A stretch of 64,000 nt of DNA from Isoetes taiwanensis (lineage: Eukaryota > Streptophyta > Lycopodiopsida > Isoetales > Isoetaceae): positions 3,384,761 through 3,448,760 of the forward strand of contig JAJEKV010000030.1 in NCBI GenBank assembly GCA_021234155.1. The letters run 5' to 3'. Below, in pieces: positions 46,660-57,197 of this stretch (within the stretch, counting starts at the first letter, position 1; each line of letters starts with the position of its first letter). A model generated the notes under the pieces. The model did no database searches, was not told the origin of the DNA, and saw nothing but the letters and a program-made list of their open reading frames with translations. Position numbers and translations under genes: made by a program.

Positions 46660-47307
46660 ATGGCATCTAGTGCAGAGGAAAGTCATACTGAAGTGGAAGA
46701 CAAAGAGGATAGGAAAAAGCAATGCAGATATCCTGAGGAGGCAAAACACCTTCCATATTAGAAGCTATTCAAATTTGCTAACTCCTGTGATATTTTATTC
46801 ATGCTTGTTGGGACAGCGCCTGCTATTATAAATGGGCTGGCAATTCCAATCCTGACAATCATTCAGAGCAGAATCATCAATACTCTAGGCACATATCAGA
46901 ATGATCCATCTAAGATTGCAGATGAAGTTTCACGGGTCTCTACTATAACCCTACACTATGTGAATGTGAAGGTGGGAGAATTTGTGCAGAACTTATTTCA
47001 ATTTATAGGTGGATTCTTGGTGGGTTTTATCCAGGTTTGGAAACTAGCAATTGTCCTGGTAAACCATTTACACCATTATTGCTACTGCCTGGGTATTTCT
47101 ATGGAAAAGCATTATCAGAGTATGAAAATCGCCGTCAACGTGCATATGACAAAGCTGGAATAGTTGCAGAGCAGGCTATATCATCAATTCGGACTGTCTA
47201 TGCCTTTGCAGCTGAGAAAAGCACTCTAAACATGTTTTCTAGGTCTTTGGAGCCAGCTATCAAACTGGGACTCAGACAAATATTTGCTAAAGGACTAGCT
47301 ATTTTAG
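46660..47307 (+). pseudogene. ABCB-type ABC transporter pseudogene
   Basis: The N-terminal frame starts MASSAEESHTEVEDKEDRKK, has a TAG at 46759-46761 and continues FKFANSCDILFMLVGTAPAI and NDPSKIADEVSRVS, which matches the first membrane domain of plant ABCB (P-glycoprotein) exporters. About 100 residues expected next are missing, and the frame resumes with VGEFVQNLFQFIGGFLVGFI. A frame shift near 47.06 kb leads to YGKALSEYENRRQRAYDKAG and AEQAISSIRTVYAFAAEKS. The coding sequence then stops where repeat C begins. Both nucleotide-binding domains are absent. No introns are visible over the 650 bases, so a processed copy is possible. Confidence 0.9.
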
Positions 47308-47527
47308 TTGTCCAACAATTGCCCTTTTGTTACAAGATTTTTTTCTTGGTTTTACCCTTTTCCATGGTTCTGTTTTATATTCCCTGTCTTTAATTCTTCA
47401 TGTTTTCGCTGTAACTCCCATAGGATCTGACTTGTCATAATTCCTATAACTTCTGTAATCTTTTCTTTATGATGGTTTCTTTCGTTTTGTTCTGCGTGTC
47501 ATTGCAAATTGCATGCCCGTAAGGATC
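47307..47527 (+). repeat. 220-bp dispersed repeat C, copy 2
   Basis: It is about 95% identical to 39077-39296 and starts exactly where homology to ABCB transporters ends. Confidence 0.9.
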
Positions 47528-47714
47528 ATAGCAAAAGAAGATCGGAACGCCTTTGTGACTCCTCATGTAAAGTTTGTTTTATGGTGGCATGCCTTTCTCG
47601 AGATGCTCCTTGCTCCAGATATTCAAGTTATTCTGTAGCATATTAACTTGGTGGTTACGTTCTTATTCATAGTCTCTTTCAAACACAAGTTACGGAAGAT
47701 TTATCCAACACAGA

Positions 47715-47875
47715 TGACATTGCACATTTTACATATATTTTGCTCTGCGGGTATGCAGTTTGTCCAAGATTCAAGCATTCATCTCCTTCAGATATGCCAT
47801 TAAAGTATGCACATCTTAGACATACTTTGCTCTGCGGGTATGCAGCTTATTCAAGCATTGATGTGCTTCATATCA
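47715..47875. repeat. imperfect direct duplication of ~80 bp
   Basis: gcacattttacatatatttt-gctctgcgggtatgcag and gcacatcttagacatacttt-gctctgcgggtatgcag are followed in both copies by a ttcaagcatt phrase. Confidence 0.75.
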
Positions 47876-48343
47876 AACATTGTTCTGCTTCATAAAGGTG
47901 GAGTAGATTGCTCATCTTCAGGAAAAAAAAGCTTTTACAGAAAAATAAAAGTTGAAATGCTTTGGGGCAATCAGATAATATATTGGCACATTTATTGCTT
48001 TGAGACAAGCTAGAGAGGGTTTTGATGAGGAAACAAGTTGCAGAGGTTATTGTACAAGCAATTGCTTTATTATTGTTAATGTAAGACATTCCATTCTATT
48101 CGGCACAATGACATTCCATTCCATAAGGCACAATGACATGGTGTATTCTCAAGTTTAATAAGTTTACAAATATGGGCTATGATATACCATCTATCATTAG
48201 AGTCTTAGGTAATGTCTATATCTACACCCCTATACCATCCTTAAGGCCCCGAAGGGGCCAAAAACTTTTTTAGTTAACACAAACCATTAACACACAACTA
48301 ATATTATTAACACAAACCATTGCATTTGACACATTTAAATTAA

Positions 48344-48660
48344 AATCCCCCTTAAACCCCCTTTGGTTTGGGTGCATATTCACACGGGGGGTTACTTCGG
48401 GCAACGAGAGCTGTCGGATGGGCATATTTGCCCTTTATTCCAAGATCTGGACTGTACATAGCGATCCTCGTTTGTGGGGTATGCATATACAAATTTTGGT
48501 ATACTGTATATTAAGGTTTGCAAAATACTATAAGGTTTGAGAGATTGTACTTAGTGGTGTTATTTTTGTACAGGTATTGTAATTTTTTGAGGCTCTCGCT
48601 GCCCTACGTAACCCCCCCGTGTGAATATGCACCCAAACCAAAGGGGGTTTAAGGGGGATT
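48344..48660 (+). mobile_element. complete 317-bp Tourist-like MITE (family B)
   Basis: The terminal inverted repeats are about 52 bases (48344-48395 and 48608-48660), beginning AATCCCCCTTAAACCCCC and containing GGTTTGGGTGCATATTCAC; they differ by about one base in the G run. TAA flanks both ends (48341-48343 and 48661-48663), consistent with the 3-bp TWA duplication of PIF/Harbinger elements. There is no coding capacity. Two truncated relatives lie at 29.8 and 40.3 kb, and all three share a leader of roughly 90-150 bases before the left end, so larger segments were copied as well. Confidence 0.85.
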
Positions 48661-48664
48661 TAAT

Positions 48665-51300
48665 AAGGCTTACTTTCATAACTCTAAGTTGGGAACAAAA
48701 TAGAACGAGATCAAGAATATAGTATAGTATCTTGGCATCAAACTACGTTAATTGTTGTGGCAAATAGAAATATCAGTCATCCAATAGGAGGAAGCTTTTC
48801 GCAAGCTATTGAAATGACAATGTCGTCTAGTTCCAGCTATAGTCCAATATTCGGCCAAAGACCTGCTATTCTTTCTAATGCAATTCAACTTTATTTGCAA
48901 TTAGAATTTACGAATTTTTAAGATAATATGGTCTTCTCTCCTTTTGGAGATTGTAGTAACATGTAATGCAAGCAAGTCTTTGTATTGTTCAATGTGTGTT
49001 AAATTGTCCAACATTCAATAATGTAAAGCTTGTTTAGTAACAAATTTGCGCCAATTTGAACATGCAAGATTTGAACGTGAGATTCTACCTTGTCTCCTGA
49101 TGCATGCTGCAAGCTGCATGGCATGTCCTTTGCATATATAACTCAAAATTTATAGAAGGGTCAATGATGCTAAGATAATAGGGCATGCTGCCAGGTACTT
49201 ATGGGCAGAATTTATAGAAGCATCAATGACGTTGACATCATAGAGCATGACACCATACCGTGAAAAATATGAGAAATTTGCGTGCTTCTATAAGCATTAA
49301 AGAATTTTCTCTCATTTACTAGTGTAAGATGTTGCGACAAATCACAAGTGACACCATGAAAAAATCAAGAATATAAATGGCCTCTTGGGTTGGGCTAATG
49401 AGGTATGAAAAACTTTGCAAGCTGCTACATGCTGAATAAGTAGATGTTTATTAACAAAAATCAATTGCCTTCTGGGTTGAAAAATGACGTCTGGAGCAAA
49501 ACAAATGGACCTCAATTATGCATAATGTTAAAACTGCATATTTTATGGGATGCCACAATTCCAACTTGTGCGCTTCCCTCTGACAGCAACATGGCCACAA
49601 TCAGTAATTCTTGAGGCTACATACCTCACCATTGGAGAAGAAAAGTTGATTGTACAATAGCCCAGGAAACTATAAAATGAAAGCCTATAAATTCGCGCAA
49701 TAGCACGGGGAAGCTAAAAGAGTAGATTGCTTGATTTATCTTGAGTTCCAAGCACTTATTCAACAACTAAGTCATGGAATTTTCAATATGTCATGAAATT
49801 TTCTCTATGAACCCTTTACTCAACATGTCTAAGAGGACCATAAATTGCTACAACAAATAGAACAAACAAACATGGAAAGGCTTAGTTACTTTCTGATACA
49901 TCTTCTGAGGATTATGGGCCAACCTACCATGTCAATAAAGTTTCCAAATATAATAGAAAGTGCAGGTAATGCAAAACCATGTACAATGGCTCCAAGGCTC
50001 CCGATAGCCATAAGAAAATAAGCCAAGCGAGCATGTAAAATGGGACAACATGGTGGTTAAAAGATGCTTCAACACAGAAAAACTACACGGAGAAAACACT
50101 GCACAACAGTTCACTCATAAAACAATAGCTCAACAATTCACTCATAAAACAATATAAGTTGAACTTTTCTTCTCATGCCACCAAATAAAATAACCAATTT
50201 CAAATAGAACATAAAGCAAGATAGAAGCCACTATGGACATGCTTTCTTACCATTAATTCCTCGGTTATGTATTCAACTTGACAAGAAAACACATGCAAGT
50301 CTTAGAAGCCAATTTTGCAAGGGACTAAGACATTCACAGAGTGTAGTATTTTCCAAGGTACCAACACAGAAACTTTGGAGGCAAATCAAGTGCCCTGTGT
50401 GAAATATGCAAAACACCCAAAGCCAAAATTAGAACCATTGCAACTGTGTTATGTTATGAGCCGCATGCCTAAGCAGTTTGTCATAGTTTTTTTGTATGAA
50501 GATCCATTATTTCCAAGAACTCTAACATCAGCGTATTGATAGCATATGCTTGCTAAAATTTCAGAAGCTGAAAGTTACAATCCATCTTTGCACTTGAACC
50601 AACAACTGTTGCTACGCTTACCTTTCTAGAAATATCTGGAGATATGAAATTGGGACAAAGCACAAGTCGCTGAAGAATAAGTTGTTTTTAAGCACGAATC
50701 AAATTTGACCAACACCATCAAAAACTTGCAACGGGTACATGTCTCCAGATATTCCTGTTTTTCTGCACCTGAAACAACCGCTGAAATGGTGGAGGGAATG
50801 CAGATCGGCCTTGTTGCATAGCCAAGTAAAAAGGAAATACGAACCTAAGGTTCAGCACAGCAACATATGGAAATAAGAATGACTCAATAATTTGGTATGT
50901 AGACCAAGTTAACAAAAATGGTTTCTTCATTTGATAGACTGGCATTATGTAGTATTTACTGTAGAATGAAGAGGGCTTCAACAAATTTAGATGACAGGCT
51001 ACAGTTCAAACTGCCACAGCTGCAACATCTTTATGCGGCCATGGAGGAACTTTCCAATAGATTAACAGATAAGAAAAAAAGAAGGATATCATCAACATCT
51101 ATGCCAACAGACTCAATTTCATCTACTGGTGCTTTTGCCAAAAGATCTGCATTTAACTCTTCATTTGAAAAAATCGATGCCAACATGTCACGAAGAAGCT
51201 GAGCGCGTATTTCTGATATTCCAATGCTAGCAGCAATATCAACTGTGCCGCCCATTTATTTCCCTAAGGACGATGCTAGCAATGTTGATAACTGTCTAGT
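48665..51300. other. AT-rich, no recognised gene except a short unassigned frame
   Basis: The only protein-like signal is on the minus strand at 51031-51255, listed separately. Confidence 0.5.
51031..51255 (-). CDS. uncharacterised 74-codon open frame
   Basis: An ATG-started frame reads MGGTVDIAASIGISEIRAQL, then LRDMLASIFSNEELNADLLA and APVDEIESVGIDVDD. It ends with MAA and a TAA stop. The codon pattern and acidic, leucine-rich composition look protein-like. The opposite strand is also open, in a poorer, lysine and serine-rich frame, so coding is uncertain. It lies right beside the gypsy LTR (59 bases away). I recognise no family. Confidence 0.3.
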   Translation of the reverse strand: MGGTVDIAASIGISEIRAQLLRDMLASIFSNEELNADLLAKAPVDEIESVGIDVDDILLFFLSVNLLESSSMAA

Positions 51301-51313
51301 TTCTGACACATAC

Positions 51314-51833
51314 TGTCATGAACCTACTCGAAAAACAAGGAAAATACGTGGAAAATACGCAAGAAATACGAAAGAAATACGCCAAGATCGGCAAAGAATC
51401 TGATATATGAACAGGAATCAATAATACAATAGCCCGAAGGCAAGCAGGAATACAAGACAGATGCCTAGAAGGCTCAAGACTGGCGTTGAACCGGAATGGT
51501 TTGACAAGAAGGAGGTGCCTCCTTATATATCTAGACCAACGGTCAGGATCACGCCACTCCAATGGATGTGATCGCGCCAAGTGTCGCGCATGCATTTAGG
51601 TTCTAGAACATTCTAGAACCTTCTGGAGATAGTCCCACATATGAGGAAGACGTGAAGGAATGTCTTCAACAAGTATTGGTAGTGCACTTGGCAAGGGTGT
51701 GTGACTCGCAACTGGAAGGTTGCGAGTTCAAACCCTGTCTTGTGCAACTACCTTTTTGCATCTGTGTGACGACCATCTTTTGTACATACGAGTATAATGA
51801 TCGTATGATACGAATATCTCTATGGTCGTCACA
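51314..51833 (-). repeat. 3' LTR of the gypsy element
   Basis: On the minus strand the LTR begins TGTGACGACC right after the polypurine tract AGGAGGGGGATGG and ends TTCATGACA. Both ends are thus TG...CA. The 520-base length is normal for plant gypsy LTRs. CATAC lies just outside (51309-51313) and would be the target duplication, but the matching end is lost. Confidence 0.75.
51681..51748 (+). other. tRNA-like segment inside the LTR (antisense)
   Basis: The plus strand has cttggcaagggtgtgtgact, resembling an A box, and gcgagttcaaaccctgtc, matching a B box (GTTCAAACC at 51726-51734) at roughly tRNA spacing. It is opposite to the element's transcription. A tRNA-derived SINE inserted in the LTR, or chance, would explain it. 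No full cloverleaf can be folded by eye. Confidence 0.35.
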
Positions 51834-52524
51834 CCATCCCCCTCCTACGACGGCGACGAGTCCTCAGAGCTGGGGCCGGAGTACTCAAACTTGGCTTGTT
51901 TGGGTAACGTTGGTGAAACTCCGCAATTTTATCAGGCGCATTAGTCAGGTTCTCAGCAGGCTCCCAGGTTCTATCACTGTAATACAAATGCTTGGAGTCC
52001 AGAATCTCTCGAACCTCAAACTCCTCATGATCATCAATCTCGACTGGTGGTGGAGGTGGAGGTACTCGATCCGGAAATGGATTCGCCATATAGGGTTCTA
52101 ACAAAGACACATGGAACGCTGGGTGAAGCCGAACTGATGGCGGAAGTTCCAGACGGAAAGCAGCATCGCCAACTCGGTCAATGATACGATAGGGACCTAA
52201 GCGCCGGTAGTCGAGCTTGTTACAAGGGCGAGCTGTCGGCAAATCCCGATGCAAGAGCCAAACAAGATCACCAACTGCAAAATGAGGAGCGTCCTGACGA
52301 TGCCGATCTGCATGATAATGATAACGTGCTTGGGCCTGGAGAAGATGGTGCTGAAGATCATCCTGGAGCATGCAGAGCTTCTCGAGCCTGTCCTCGGCAC
52401 TGGGATTGACTGAGTCATAGCCAGGAGCAATCAAAGACCACCGGGGATGCATGCCGAAATTAATAAAGAACGGAGTCTGGCCTGTGGAGGCATGGACATA
52501 ATTATTATAAGCAAATTCTGCCAA
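51829..52524 (-). pseudogene. integrase C-terminus and chromodomain of the gypsy element
   Basis: The frame has LAEFAYNNYVHASTGQTPFF and VGDLVWLLHRDLPTARPCNK, the GPY/F-like end of integrase. It then has EEFEVREILDSKHLYYSDRT and WEPAENLTNAPDKIAEFHQR, a chromodomain-like tail that directs chromovirus integration to heterochromatin. The frame is separated from the integrase core by a TAG at 52540-52542, where relatives have a tryptophan. Its stop lies a few bases inside the LTR. Confidence 0.88.
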
Positions 52525-52539
52525 CGGTAGCCAATCAAC

Positions 52540-53376
52540 CTAGTCATCTTGCTGATAATTGATGAAGCATCGCAAATACTGCTCAAGGGTTTGATTAGTG
52601 CGCTCCACCTGTCCATTGGTCTCTGGGTGATGTCCGGAAGAGAGCGAACGTTCCACATGCAAGAGTTGCAATAGACGCTTCCAAAAACTGGCAACAAATT
52701 GAGGGCCGCGATCACTGACAATGTTATCTGGTAAGCCATGGAGTCGAACCACTTCTCGAAGCAAGAGAACCACTGTGGCTTCACTAGAGATAGAAGTGCT
52801 GCAAGGAATGAAATGTGCCAGGATGGCGTCATGGCCCTGTGAGGATGGAAGCTCGACAATAAAATCCACTGAAATACTCTTCCAAGGACCGGCTGGAACT
52901 GGTAAAGGCTGAAGCAGGCCATGAGGAAGATGCCTTGGAACCTTGGCTCGACAGCAGATGTCACAGGATCGAATAAAAGCTTCGACAGAGTGACGAAGAC
53001 CTGGCCACCAATACTCTCGACTAATAAGTTCAAGAGTCTTGGCTACTCCAAAGTGTCCGGCCAGAGGTGAATCATGGCAAGCCTGAAGAACCTGAAGCCT
53101 AGAAGCACCATCTGGCACATATAAAAGCCCATCACGGAGCAAGAGTCCATCTCGAACCTCAAAACGATCATAGTCTGATCCCATCTGCTGAGAAGATGAT
53201 GCAGCGCCAATGTGTGAGAATACATCTTGAGCCAATGGATCGGAGGACAGAGATGCTCGAGCAGACTCCAACAAGGTCAGATCATGAGGCCTCTCGAACA
53301 AAGTGAGAGCCATAAGCCGGAACCGATCAGGCCCTAAAATAACTCCGCGATTCTTGCGATCATATGCGGGGATCAC
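52540..53376 (-). pseudogene. integrase core of the gypsy element
   Basis: The frame has the HHCC zinc module (HDSPLAGHFGVAKTLELISR ... SCDICCRAK) and the catalytic D, D, E residues in SVDFIVELP, VSDRGPQF and NGQVERTNQTLE. About ten residues usually present after HDAILA are missing. It ends at TAG, so it is not joined to the chromodomain part. Confidence 0.9.
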
Positions 53377-53599
53377 CTAGTTTGGGCTCAAGGTAGGAGC
53401 GCCGAGAGAAGGCATCAGGCTTTTTCCTTGGAGGGATCCGGGACGGTACTTGATCACTTAAATCAATCAGGGATAATACTTGAGTATGCCACCGCCCCGG
53501 CAACGGTTGAGCACTCGAAAGCAGATCTAAAAATATTCGAGATTTCGGTGATATGTGTAGACTATGACCTTATAAGGAGATCCTCCAGAAACGTCTCCC

Positions 53600-54250
53600 T
53601 CCTCGAAAGAATCCACTATCGCCAACAACTCCTTGTCATAAATGGGATAGTTGATTTCAAGCAACTGAAACTTTCGTGAATGATAGGCGATTGGATGCAA
53701 TTCATAGTCATCCCCTCTGCGGACAGGATCCCACCAAGCTTAAAAATCGAAGCATCCGCTTCAACAACATATGGGCGCAAAGGATCAGAGATGAGCAAGA
53801 ACTGGCGACGTGGTGAAAGCATGCTTCAGGGTAACAAAAGCAGATTCCGCTTCCACAGTCCATTCGAATGGCACGTCCTTGACAGTGAGGCGTGTCAAAG
53901 GAAGAGCAATCTCCGAATAATCCCGGATGAAATGCCGATAAAAATTGGCAAACCCGAGAAAACACTGAACATCTCGAACGGATGAAGGTGTTTGCCACTC
54001 CAGAACAGTGCTAACCTTTTCAGGGTCCATAGAGACTCCATGTGGAGTGATGCGATAGCCAAGGAACTCCACATTATCCTGCTCGAACTGACACTTCTCA
54101 AGTTTGGCATATAACCCATGCTCACGAAGCTTCTGAAGGACCTGTCGAACATGCCTCTCATGTTTTTCGAGAGTCTTAGAATAAACAAGAATATCATCCA
54201 GATAGATGATAACAAAAGTGTCTAAGAACTCTCGAAAAACATCATTGGCC
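53600..54250 (-). pseudogene. reverse transcriptase C-part and RNase H remnants of the gypsy element
   Basis: RT reads [20 protein letters not shown], then [20 protein letters not shown] and [20 protein letters not shown]. RNase H follows in another frame with PLRPYVVEADASIFKLGGIL. The N-terminal half of RT is gone; at 54.25 kb the sequence breaks into gag-derived DNA. Confidence 0.88.
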
Positions 54251-54302
54251 ATATGCTGGAATACTGCCCCAGAGTTGCAAGATTTTGTTGTCATGATGCT
54301 GA

Positions 54303-54353
54303 CTCTAAGTTGGTTTGCTCCTTTATTGGAGAAAGGAGCAAACCAACTTAGAG
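54303..54353. repeat. 51-bp palindrome with 22-bp perfect arms
   Basis: CTCTAAGTTGGTTTGCTCCT and two further bases are mirrored exactly after a 7-base centre (ATTGGAG). The arm is gag coding sequence (ALSWFAP), and a third copy of the arm lies at 54391-54428, where it is part of the plus-strand gag fragment. Confidence 0.92.
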
Positions 54354-54387
54354 CCGGTCTAAGTTGAAAAGCATCACTGGCCATATG

Positions 54388-54510
54388 CCGGCTCTAAGTT
54401 GGTTTGCTCCTTTATTGGAGAAAGGAGCCCCAGAGTTGCAAGATTTTGCTGCCTTCACTGCAGAACTCGAAGCATGCTTTGGAGACACCGATCATCAACG
54501 CACAGCAGTG
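54388..54510 (+). pseudogene. gypsy gag fragment in inverted orientation
   Basis: The plus strand encodes [20 protein letters not shown] and AFTAELEACFGDTDHQRTA, the capsid-like core of plant gypsy gag. It points opposite to the pol sequence at 51.8-54.25 kb. The palindrome and direct repeats of ccccagagttgcaagatttt (54267 and 54428) sit at the join, so the element was rearranged, not simply truncated. Confidence 0.8.
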
Positions 54511-54554
54511 GAAAGTACCTCGATAATATTGGATTTTACATTAAAACGGTAGAA

Positions 54555-55330
54555 TAAGTTTCTATCACTTGCGAATAGAAAAGTATTAAGTATGTATCGG
54601 ATTTGCCATTTGATGATTGGCAGCTAGTAAACTAATACTAATAATTTTGTAACTAGATTTTGTTGCTTTGTCATCGCTCTGTATGTTAATTAATACATTG
54701 GGAACAACAGATATGTAATTAGTATTCAATTGTAAGAGCATCCGGTTCTTTTATGTACTACGGAGTAGTACAGAGGATTCTTCCTCAAACCTTGTCACCC
54801 TTTTTAATCTTTGTAATATTCTGTCATCTACCAGTATGTACTTGTCCTATAGTTTTTTTTTCTTAACCTCTATGGATGTCTAAATAACATTTGTAGAAGG
54901 GGAAGTATGTCATCTTGCATGGAGAGGTTGTTTTTATGTTATCTCGCATTGGGGATCTTGTCCTTCTAGGGATCTTGGTTGTTGGCTAAGTTATTTCAGG
55001 GTCTCCCATCTCTAATGATGAGTCTATACGTAAGATTGAAATAACCAACTTCTTCAATTTGCCGACGTAGTCTAGGCTGCCTTCTTGGAAAAACAAATGA
55101 ATGTTGCTTTCCCTTGATCCCATGGTATGGCATCTGATCATAAAATGGTATGGAGACTCTTACTAAAATTTGGTCATTGGAGTAGAGACAATTTACAATG
55201 GGTATACAAGCGCTAGTGGGGTACACTTACGGCAAAGCCTGTAAGCACTTTCAAGTATTGAAATTCGCCGAAGCACATCACACCATTTTCCCTTCATTTT
55301 TCCTGCACTCAAACACTTATAGCTTTGGAG
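54555..55330. other. no supported gene
   Basis: The sequence is AT-rich. A short minus-strand frame at 54996-55226 has no recognised domain. Confidence 0.5.
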
Positions 55331-55335
55331 GATGA

Positions 55336-56531
55336 ATGATGATGGGGCAATGTACCAAAGATGATTTTCATAGCTTAGAGGTCTGTATCATTCAGGATCA
55401 AACCCCACAAGGAAGAAATTTGATCAAAAGGTGCAGTTACGGATCAAGATTAGGATTTGGTTTGAATGAAAAAGTTGAAAAAGTAAAAGATAAACTGGCA
55501 CTGTGCAAAGTATCATCTTCAAGAAAGGATGGAAACCTTGGTCGAAAAATCTACAAGAATTGTCATAATAAGGAAGTAAGAAAGCAACGAGCTCTTGCAT
55601 TTGAGTTTGAAAATTGCACTAGCTTAGTACTTAATCCTGAAGAACATAAAGTATAATGGGTTGCATTTCTTGTGCAATGCCAAAGACATAATAACAAAAG
55701 ACAAGTAAAAATAGAGGAAGATGGTAGAACACAGATTAAGATAATTGAAGTGAAAATAAAGGAGACAATATCAAATGACTAACTAGCAACTGATGAAAAT
55801 ATAAGGACCTTAGAAAATGCAGTGCACAAGGTTGAAAAAGCAATTTTAGATGTCACAAAGCTCAAGAAAGAACTAGAAGCAATAAGAAACGAGTTGAAAG
55901 CCAATGAAAAGGCCTCTGAAGTGCAAAAAGTGATATTGGAAAATGATGAAAATAGTTTACGCCAGAAACAATATGAGTTTAGGTTCAACCCAAAAAGTCT
56001 ACTAGAGGTGGAAACTTGGGACACACGTAAATCCTATTTCTACAGCTCACACGTAAATCCAAACTTGAGAAGGAGTTAAAGGATCTAAAGCAAGAACAAT
56101 CACTTTTACATTTCTATATAATCAATATGTGAAAACTAAAAATGGGTATTGCTAAAACATTTAACATCTTAACTATTAAATGAGATAAGTTATTAGTTCA
56201 TGATCCTTTTTATGCATGTTCATCATGCTATCTGCAATTTCCCAAAGCTTACAGATTGAGTTTAGCATTGAATTGCCGACATGAGTACCATATAGCTTGT
56301 TCCTCGTTACTGAGAGGAGTATGCATATATAATTGCAATGGTTTGTTTGAAAAGCTTGGTCTTAGTCGCGTTGCAGACATTCAATGTGCTTCAAATAGTA
56401 TACAAAAAGATGTTGTGTTATGCTCTGTTGCAATGGGAGGTCTCACCTTACAAGATCAAGAGAAGGACAGTGGGGGCATTTTGAAGATACAACACTCATG
56501 CAAAGTCCTATGGGCGTCAAGTCAATTATGA
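55336..56531 (+). pseudogene. decayed frame with coiled coil and RING-like fragment
   Basis: Several plus-strand frames in a row look like parts of one protein. A basic N-part (55336-55656) is followed by a coiled coil, VEKAILDVTKLKKELEAIRN, then ELKANEKASEVQKVILENDE at 55.82-55.96 kb. Further on comes ALNCRHEYHIACSSLL at 56.26 kb, which resembles the C-x-H-x-x-H-x-x-C core of a RING-H2 finger. Stops break the joins. The Cys/His core resembles the fragment at 4.9 kb, which hints at a transposable-element origin. Confidence 0.35.
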
Positions 56532-57197
56532 CAATAGAAAAAACATTGATTGATGAAGTTGTGAGGCAGAACTCTAGGTAAACACATTACCACCTGAAGT
56601 AAATACACCAACATCAACTGTAAATATAACAATATAAAGAGATGTGGGAGTAATCCCCTTAGATGAAGGCAACTTGAATGTACTTTTAAGGACAAAAGAA
56701 GTAAGAGGTCCAAAGTACAAGAACCACTATTGTAGAAGGACCAAGAAAGAGAACGAGAAAATTGCATTAAGATGCAGCTAGCAGTCTCAAGCAAGACACC
56801 ATACCTAGCAAGATCATTCTTTTAGACTACAAACTGAAGCCCTCAAGTTTCAGGTGAGCCTAATGTTTAGCTAATGATTCAGACCCTTTTGATACCTAAA
56901 AAGCTGGTGTGGGATGTGATGCCCAACAAGTAGGACTGTCTTGTTTGTAGCTTCTTTAACAATATTCATTTTTTATTTTTCTGCATTCTTATGTAGGCAT
57001 TTTACCCAATGATTATGTTATATCAAAGAATCATATTGTTAAAACAGAAAGATCTTCCATATTCAACCTAACTTTCATTTTCTTCTTCATCTAGTGGCTG
57101 CTATTCTATAGGTATTTAGGACTTACATACTAAGAAATCCATTATCAGCAAAAGATAAACTAATTGTTTTGAATCTAAACCCTTTTTCTTTGAATGA

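Larger units (their letters stand above)
51314..54250 (-). mobile_element. Ty3/gypsy chromovirus-type retrotransposon, truncated and rearranged
   Basis: Reading on the minus strand: RT from about 54.25 kb ([20 protein letters not shown] with the YLDD catalytic block, then [17 protein letters not shown]), RNase H remnants at 53.6-53.9 kb, integrase at 52.54-53.38 kb and a chromodomain at about 51.9-52.1 kb. A polypurine tract (51834-51846) and a 520-bp 3' LTR follow. The gag and N-terminal RT parts are not in place. Stops and shifts in RNase H, a small gap in the integrase core and a TAG at 52540-52542 mean no full polyprotein can be made. Confidence 0.92.

Noticed and set aside
51652-52101. 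Plus-strand open frame across the LTR and chromodomain
   Set aside because: It is antisense to the gypsy element and its peptide has no domain.
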